Shown here: positions 58,929-64,000 of the stretch, piece after piece
Numbering within the stretch: position 1 is the stretch's first letter
Layout: every line of letters begins with the position of its first letter
From: Lentzea alba
GTDB lineage: Bacteria > Actinomycetota > Actinomycetes > Mycobacteriales > Pseudonocardiaceae
Direction of reading: 5' to 3'
Length of the DNA: 64,000 nucleotides
NCBI RefSeq assembly: GCF_011067745.1
Contig: NZ_JAAMPJ010000013.1
Span: 186,001 to 250,000, forward strand
Notes under the pieces: model-generated
Told to the model about the DNA's origin: nothing
The model's input: the letters and a program-made list of their open reading frames with translations, nothing else
The model's database searches: none
Made by a program: the position numbers and the translations under genes

Positions 58929-61717
58929 CGGCACCCGCGCTGGCCGTGGTGCTGATCGCGGGCGGGATGGCACCTGCCGCCTCGGCCGCGCAGCCCATCG
59001 GCTATCCGGCGTTCAACGGACCGTCGATCCCCGCGCCGCCGGTCGGGTACAACACCGGCAGCACCATGCGCGCGATCTACGACGCGGAAAGCTCCGGCAC
59101 CGACTTCTGGATGGACCGCCTGCTGGCCCGTCCCGGCAACGACCCCGCCGGCAACTTCCTGATGACCCGCGGGCGCGGGTTGTTCATGTACACCCACAAC
59201 CCAGGCGTGATCGGCTTCGGTGGCCGATCGGCCTACTGGGACGACCTCAGCGGCCAGAACGCCTACTCGGTCGCCGTGTCACCCGGCAACTTCACCGAGC
59301 AGGTGAACAGCCGCGTGCAGAAACCCAGCCACTACAAGGGTGTCTTCACCAGCGGCGCGATCCGGGTGGAGATGACCAAGTTCATCACGCACAACAACGT
59401 GGCCGTGACGAACCTGGCGATCGTGAACACCGGCGGGTCGTCCGCGACGCTGCAGCTGCGCGCCACGTCGCCCTATGCGACCTCCGCGAGCGGCAACGAG
59501 TTGACCGGAAGCCGTCCGGTGAAGAACAACCTCACCACGATCCGGCCGCGGCTGTCGGGCGACGGGTTCGGGGTGAACAACGGCGGCCTGGACCGGTCGA
59601 TCACCGTCGGCGCCGGCCAGACCGTCACCACCAAAGTGACCATGGGCTTCCTGACCACCGAGATCCCGGAGTCGTCCACCGAGTACCAGTCCTACCGCGG
59701 ATACTCGCCCGAGACGGCGTTCGCCACCCACGTGCGGGCCTACAACCGTTGGTGGGCGGACAACATCCCGTACATCGACGTGCCGGACGCGGCGATCAAG
59801 AAGAACGTGTACTACCGCTGGTGGCTGATGCGGTTCAACCACCTCGACGTCGACATCCCCGGCCAGGACTTCCAGTTCCCGATCTCGGTCGAGGGCGCCA
59901 CCGGGTACAACAACGCGATCGTGCTGACGCAGCCGATGCACATCGACGACCTGAAGTACCTGCGTGATCCCGTCTACTCCGCCGGGGGGTGGCTCTCCGC
60001 CGGACAGACGTCCAAGGGCGGCCGGTTCATGGACAACCCCGGCGACCCGGAGAACTGGTCGAACTCCTACACCCAGTACATCTCCGAGGCGGCGTGGCGC
60101 GCCTACCAGGTCCACGGTGGGCAACCCGCGATCGCGGCGCTGCTCGCCCGGTACGCCGAAGGTGACGCCAAGGGGCAACTGTCGTTCTACGACACCAACA
60201 ACAACAGTGTGATCGAGTACGACTGGGGTGCTCTCACCGGCAACGACGCCGACGCGGTGTCGTTCGACTGGCGGGCAGGCCGGCTCGACCGCGCGGAGAC
60301 GGCGTACGTGTGGAGCGGAGCCGTTGCCGCCCAACAGGCCTACGCACTGGCCGGCAACTCCGCCAAGGCCGCCGAGATGCAGACGCTGGCCGACCGCATC
60401 CGGTCCGGGGTGATCAACACTCTGTGGAACCCGTCCCGGCAGCTGCTGGAGCACAAGCACGTGGCCACGAACGCGCACGTGCCGTGGAAGGAAATCAACA
60501 ACTACTACCCGTTCTCGGTCGGCCTGATGCCGAACACCGACCAGTACAAGCAGTCGCTGCGGCTGTTCGCGGACCCGGCCGAGTACCCGGTGTTCCCGTT
60601 CTACACGGCCAACCAGCGGGACAAGGCGGCCGCGGCGGCAGCGGGCCACCCCGGCTCGAACAACTTCTCCACCATCAACTCGACCGTGCAGTTCCGGCTG
60701 TACTCCTCGGTGCTGCGCAACTACCAGAACCAGTGGATGAACGCGGAGGACTACAAGAAGCTGCTGTACTGGAACACCTGGGCGCAGTACATCGGCGGCA
60801 ACACGCAATGGCCGGACGCCAACGAGTTCTGGGCGGACTGGAACGGCAGCTCGATCCAGTACCGGTCGTGGATCCACCACAACATCCTCGGCAGCAGCAA
60901 CTGGACCGTCGTCGAGGACGTCGCGGGGCTGCGGCCGCGCACCGACGGGCTGATCGAGCTGTCGCCGATCAACATCGGCTGGTCCCACTTCGCGGTCAAC
61001 AACCTGCGCCACCGCAACACCGACCTGAGCGTCGTGTGGGACGATCCGTCCGACGGCGTGACCCGCTACAACGGCGTCCCGCAGGGCTATTCGGTGTACC
61101 TCAACGGCAGCCGTGCGTTCACGGTCGACCGGCTCACCCGCGTGCTCTACGACCCGGCGACCGGTCAGGTGACCCTGCCTTCCGGTGGTTCGGTGACCTA
61201 CCAGACCTCGGTGCCCGCCGCGCGCGCTCCTCGTGACGTCGTGCAGAACAGCCCGCGCATGGTGGACGTGTTCGCCAAGGCGGGCGTGGACCTGACCTCG
61301 ACCCGGCCGAACCTGGCTCAGGGCCCGTCAGCGTCCTACACCGCGTCCGGCACGTCGGTCGGCGCGGCGGTGGACGGGTTCCCGATCAACGAACCGATCT
61401 GGGGCACGTCCGGCTCTCCGAACGCGACCGACTGGTTCGAGCTGAACTTCGGTCAGCAGCGTTCGGTCAGCGAGGCACGGCTGTACTTCCGCGACGACCG
61501 CGCGGGCAACCGTTATCGGGCACCGGCTTCGTACCAGGTCCAGTACTGGAACGGCAGCGGCTGGGCCGACGTGGCCGGACAGGTGAAAACACCGGCCACA
61601 CCTCGTGCCAACTACAACCTCGCCCAGTTCACCCCGGTCAACACGCAACGACTGCGGGTGCAGATGACTCACGTCAGCGGTTTCAAGACCGGACTGACGG
61701 AGATAAAGATCCACTGA
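58907..61717 (+). CDS. Secreted MGH1-like (alpha/alpha)6 glycosidase with discoidin-like domain
   Basis: 936 aa from ATG 58907, which overlaps the GH43 gene by 22 bases and follows GGGAG. Signal peptide to about residue 24. The central region (VYYRWWLMRFNHL, GRFMDNPGDPENWSNSYTQYISEAAWRAYQVHG, NSVIEYDWGALTGNDADAVSFDW, RAETAYVWSGAVAAQQAYALAGN, NYYPFSVGLMP) is the helical toroid of MGH1-like glycoside hydrolases. The C-terminus (about 805-936) is an F5/8-type carbohydrate-binding domain. Exact CAZy family and bond are not clear to me. Confidence 0.8.
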   Translation: MASIRRLTAPALAVVLIAGGMAPAASAAQPIGYPAFNGPSIPAPPVGYNTGSTMRAIYDAESSGTDFWMDRLLARPGNDPAGNFLMTRGRGLFMYTHNPGVIGFGGRSAYWDDLSGQNAYSVAVSPGNFTEQVNSRVQKPSHYKGVFTSGAIRVEMTKFITHNNVAVTNLAIVNTGGSSATLQLRATSPYATSASGNELTGSRPVKNNLTTIRPRLSGDGFGVNNGGLDRSITVGAGQTVTTKVTMGFLTTEIPESSTEYQSYRGYSPETAFATHVRAYNRWWADNIPYIDVPDAAIKKNVYYRWWLMRFNHLDVDIPGQDFQFPISVEGATGYNNAIVLTQPMHIDDLKYLRDPVYSAGGWLSAGQTSKGGRFMDNPGDPENWSNSYTQYISEAAWRAYQVHGGQPAIAALLARYAEGDAKGQLSFYDTNNNSVIEYDWGALTGNDADAVSFDWRAGRLDRAETAYVWSGAVAAQQAYALAGNSAKAAEMQTLADRIRSGVINTLWNPSRQLLEHKHVATNAHVPWKEINNYYPFSVGLMPNTDQYKQSLRLFADPAEYPVFPFYTANQRDKAAAAAAGHPGSNNFSTINSTVQFRLYSSVLRNYQNQWMNAEDYKKLLYWNTWAQYIGGNTQWPDANEFWADWNGSSIQYRSWIHHNILGSSNWTVVEDVAGLRPRTDGLIELSPINIGWSHFAVNNLRHRNTDLSVVWDDPSDGVTRYNGVPQGYSVYLNGSRAFTVDRLTRVLYDPATGQVTLPSGGSVTYQTSVPAARAPRDVVQNSPRMVDVFAKAGVDLTSTRPNLAQGPSASYTASGTSVGAAVDGFPINEPIWGTSGSPNATDWFELNFGQQRSVSEARLYFRDDRAGNRYRAPASYQVQYWNGSGWADVAGQVKTPATPRANYNLAQFTPVNTQRLRVQMTHVSGFKTGLTEIKIH

Positions 61718-61736
61718 ACAATCTCAAAGGACGTAC

Positions 61737-64000
61737 ATGACAATCGCACGTCGTTTGACAGCGCTTGCGCTGTGTTTGGCCGCGGGCACGGGTTTCGTCA
61801 CCGTGCCCGCGGCCGCGTTCGCGGAACCGTCTCCGCAGAACGCCGTCACGGTGCGCATCGACCCGTCGTACCAGCAGCCGGAGTTCGAGGGCTGGGGGAC
61901 GAGCCTGGTCTGGTTCGCCAACATCACCGGCGGCTACCCCGAGCCCATCCGCCGCAAGCTCGTCGACATGCTGTTCGGTGAGGACGGACTGCGCCTGAAC
62001 ATCGCGCGGTACAACATCGGCGGCGGCAACGCGCCGGACGTCCGCAAGGACTACATGAAGACGGGCGCGACGATGGAGGGCTTCTGGAAGGCTCCTCCCG
62101 GCACCGTGCGGACCGACATGGACTGGTGGCGGGCGGACAACCCCGAGCACTGGAACTTCGCCGCGGACGCCAACCAGCGCTGGTGGATCGACCAGATCAA
62201 GCGCCAGGTCACGAAGTGGGAGGCGTTCAGCAACTCGCCACCGTGGTTCCAGACCGTCAGCGGGTACGTCTCGGGCGGGTTCGACGCGAACACCGACCAG
62301 ATCCGCCGCGACCGAGTGGACGACTTCGCCACCTACCTGGCGCGTGTCACCCAGGAGCTGGAAAAGGCGCACGGCATCAAGTTCGACACGCTCGCGCCGT
62401 TGAACGAGCCCAACACGAACTACTGGGGCACCCAGATCGGCCCGAACGGCCAGCCGACCGGCGGACGCCAGGAGGGCGCGCACGCCGGACCCGAGCTGCA
62501 GCAGGAGGTTCTGCTCGCGACGCGCCGGGCGCTCGACGCGCTTCGATCACGCGTCAAAGTGTCCGCAATGGACGAGACGAACCCCGGCACGTTCGTGCGC
62601 AACTGGAACGGGTACGGCCCGGCGCGGGACGTGATCGACCAGCTGAACGTGCACACCTACGGCACGGGCCAGCGCACGAGCGTCCGGGACATCGCCAAGG
62701 GCGCGAACGAGAAGCTCTGGATGAGCGAGGTCGAGGGCACCTGGGGCAACGGCACCACCGATTACACGGGCATGGAACCCGGCCTGGGCATGGCGACCCG
62801 GATGCTGGAGGACATCCGCGAGCTCGAACCGTCGGCCTGGGTGTTCTGGCAGCCGGTCGAGGACTCGATCCCGCAGCAGGCGGCGGGCAAGAACTGGGGC
62901 AGCATCCACATCCCGTTCAACTGCACGGCATCGGACACGCTGGAGTCGTGCCCGATCAGGACCAACTCGAAGTTCAACACCATCCGCAACTTCACCCACT
63001 TCGTCCGGCCGGGAGACCGGTTCGTCAAGACCGACGACCCGTCGAGCGTCGCCGCGGTGAAGCGCTTCGGCCTGGACGCGACGGTCGTGCACGTCAACAG
63101 CGGCAACACCGACCGGTCGGTGACCCTCGACCTGTCGCGGTTCGGCCTCGTTTCGCCGCTGGCCAAGGTGACCCCGGTGGTCACGAACGCGACCGGTGCT
63201 CTCGTGCGCGGCAAGCCCGTGCGGGTGAACGGCAAGTCGGCGACGCTCGCGGTGCCGGCGAAGTCGGTCACCACGTTCCTGGTCGACGGCGTGGCCGGGG
63301 TGTCCGGTGACGCGGCGCTGATCCAGCCCGAGCACGTGTACCGGATCAACGCGAGCGGGAAGTCGGTGCAGCCGTCCGACGACTGGTCGAAGGCCGTTCT
63401 GCGCGCCTCCGACGCCACGAGCGCCCGCCAGCTGTGGTCGGTGCGGAAACTCGGTCTGGGCAACGGGAACCGCGAGCGCTACGAGATCGTCAACGCGGTG
63501 ACCGGGACCCGGCTGGCCGCCGCGGGCGACGCCGTGGTGCTGCAGTCGGCCAGGGGCGCCGAGGCTCAGTGGATCATGTCCACGACCGGTGACGGCAGCT
63601 GGACGTTCGTCAACGCCGCCACCGGCGTGCTGCTCGACGGGACCGGGGAGACGGTGTCGGGCAAGACCCCGACCTCGGGCGCGAGCCAGCGCTGGACCCC
63701 GGTCGACGAGACCGTGCAACGAACCCAGGACACCGCCGTGTTCACGGTTCCCAAGCTGCGGCCGGTGCTGCCGCAGACCGTGACGCCGGTGTACCCGGAC
63801 GGCGCTCGTGGCTCGCTGCCGGTGGTCTGGAACCTGCCGCCGGACTGGTCGTGGCAGCGGCCCGGCACGGTTCGCGTGCACGGCACGGCGACGGACGTGC
63901 TCGGGCGGAAGCTGCCCGCGCTCGCCGTGGTCACCGTCGACACGATCGCCTCGACCCTGCCCGCTCGCGCGAAGACCTACGTCGGCGGACGGCCCGACCT
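61737..64000 (+). CDS. Secreted GH30 endo-beta-1,6-galactanase-like enzyme, 3' end outside window
   Basis: At least 754 aa, ATG 61737 behind AAAGGACGT. Signal peptide to about residue 29. GH30 barrel (EFEGWGTSLVWFANITGGYPEPIRRKLVDMLFGEDGLRLNIARYNIGGGNAP) with acid/base Glu224 (TLAPLNEPNTNYWG) and nucleophile Glu331 (LWMSEVEGTWG), then the GH30 side beta-domain. Residues about 535-660 look like a ricin-type beta-trefoil (QLW, QWI, QRW), followed by a Big_4-like Ig domain (PVYPDGARGSLPVVWNLP). Resembles subfamily 5 endo-beta-1,6-galactanases of streptomycetes, acting on type II arabinogalactan side chains. No stop before 64000. Confidence 0.88.
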   Translation, partial: MTIARRLTALALCLAAGTGFVTVPAAAFAEPSPQNAVTVRIDPSYQQPEFEGWGTSLVWFANITGGYPEPIRRKLVDMLFGEDGLRLNIARYNIGGGNAPDVRKDYMKTGATMEGFWKAPPGTVRTDMDWWRADNPEHWNFAADANQRWWIDQIKRQVTKWEAFSNSPPWFQTVSGYVSGGFDANTDQIRRDRVDDFATYLARVTQELEKAHGIKFDTLAPLNEPNTNYWGTQIGPNGQPTGGRQEGAHAGPELQQEVLLATRRALDALRSRVKVSAMDETNPGTFVRNWNGYGPARDVIDQLNVHTYGTGQRTSVRDIAKGANEKLWMSEVEGTWGNGTTDYTGMEPGLGMATRMLEDIRELEPSAWVFWQPVEDSIPQQAAGKNWGSIHIPFNCTASDTLESCPIRTNSKFNTIRNFTHFVRPGDRFVKTDDPSSVAAVKRFGLDATVVHVNSGNTDRSVTLDLSRFGLVSPLAKVTPVVTNATGALVRGKPVRVNGKSATLAVPAKSVTTFLVDGVAGVSGDAALIQPEHVYRINASGKSVQPSDDWSKAVLRASDATSARQLWSVRKLGLGNGNRERYEIVNAVTGTRLAAAGDAVVLQSARGAEAQWIMSTTGDGSWTFVNAATGVLLDGTGETVSGKTPTSGASQRWTPVDETVQRTQDTAVFTVPKLRPVLPQTVTPVYPDGARGSLPVVWNLPPDWSWQRPGTVRVHGTATDVLGRKLPALAVVTVDTIASTLPARAKTYVGGRPD

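Overview
The window comes from a high-GC actinomycete, most likely a Pseudonocardiales member (Lentzea/Saccharothrix/Lechevalieria type). This is inferred from the base composition, frequent GTG and TTG starts, GTGA/ATGA stop-start overlaps, an MptB-like polyprenol-phosphomannose mannosyltransferase, many two-component systems and long perfect intergenic palindromes. I see no rRNA, tRNA, CRISPR array or insertion sequence, and no gene-free stretch longer than about 260 bases.

1-11 kb is mixed chromosomal content. It holds two regulator/SDR pairs, the second with the same 16-bp inverted repeat in front of both the TetR gene and the SDR gene. It also holds an esterase/acetyltransferase pair, a one-chain fusion of ECF sigma factor, anti-sigma-like segment, membrane helix and CAP domain, the envelope pair MptB-like/Lnt, and two tandem secreted I36-type proteins, each followed by a similar hairpin.

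11-22 kb is a compact, apparently undescribed biosynthetic operon on the minus strand: a FOXRED2-like flavoprotein, an acyl-CoA-ligase-like enzyme, a second flavoprotein paralogue, an FMN 2-hydroxyacid oxidase, a P450 lacking the usual acid-alcohol pair, a CPA2 antiporter and a PaaK-like ligase. It is divergent from an MIO aromatic ammonia-lyase with a tyrosine-type His-Leu selectivity pair. A perfect 11+2+11 palindrome lies between the two promoters. No PKS or multidomain NRPS is present.

22-41.5 kb carries three two-component systems, a degenerate GH20-like protein, an LLM oxidoreductase/NADPH reductase pair, a polar amino-acid ABC importer with receptor and permease fused, a DesKR-like kinase/regulator operon with its ABC exporter, a TetR/membrane-protein pair sharing a duplicated operator, an ECF sigma/zinc anti-sigma pair, and a three-gene operon made of an NRPS-type adenylation enzyme, a TmpA-like membrane flavoprotein and an enoyl-CoA hydratase.

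41.7-64 kb is a glycan-utilisation locus: secreted GH2 (with an internal LamG domain), a BNR_4 propeller protein, GH127, GH43, an MGH1-like (alpha/alpha) glycosidase, a GH30 enzyme running off the window, an intracellular GH127, a carbohydrate ABC importer, a LacI regulator and three different secreted zincins. Together they fit use of a plant arabinogalactan- or hydroxyproline-rich glycoprotein: side chains cut outside the cell, protein core cut by the zincins, oligosaccharides imported, then arabinose released inside.
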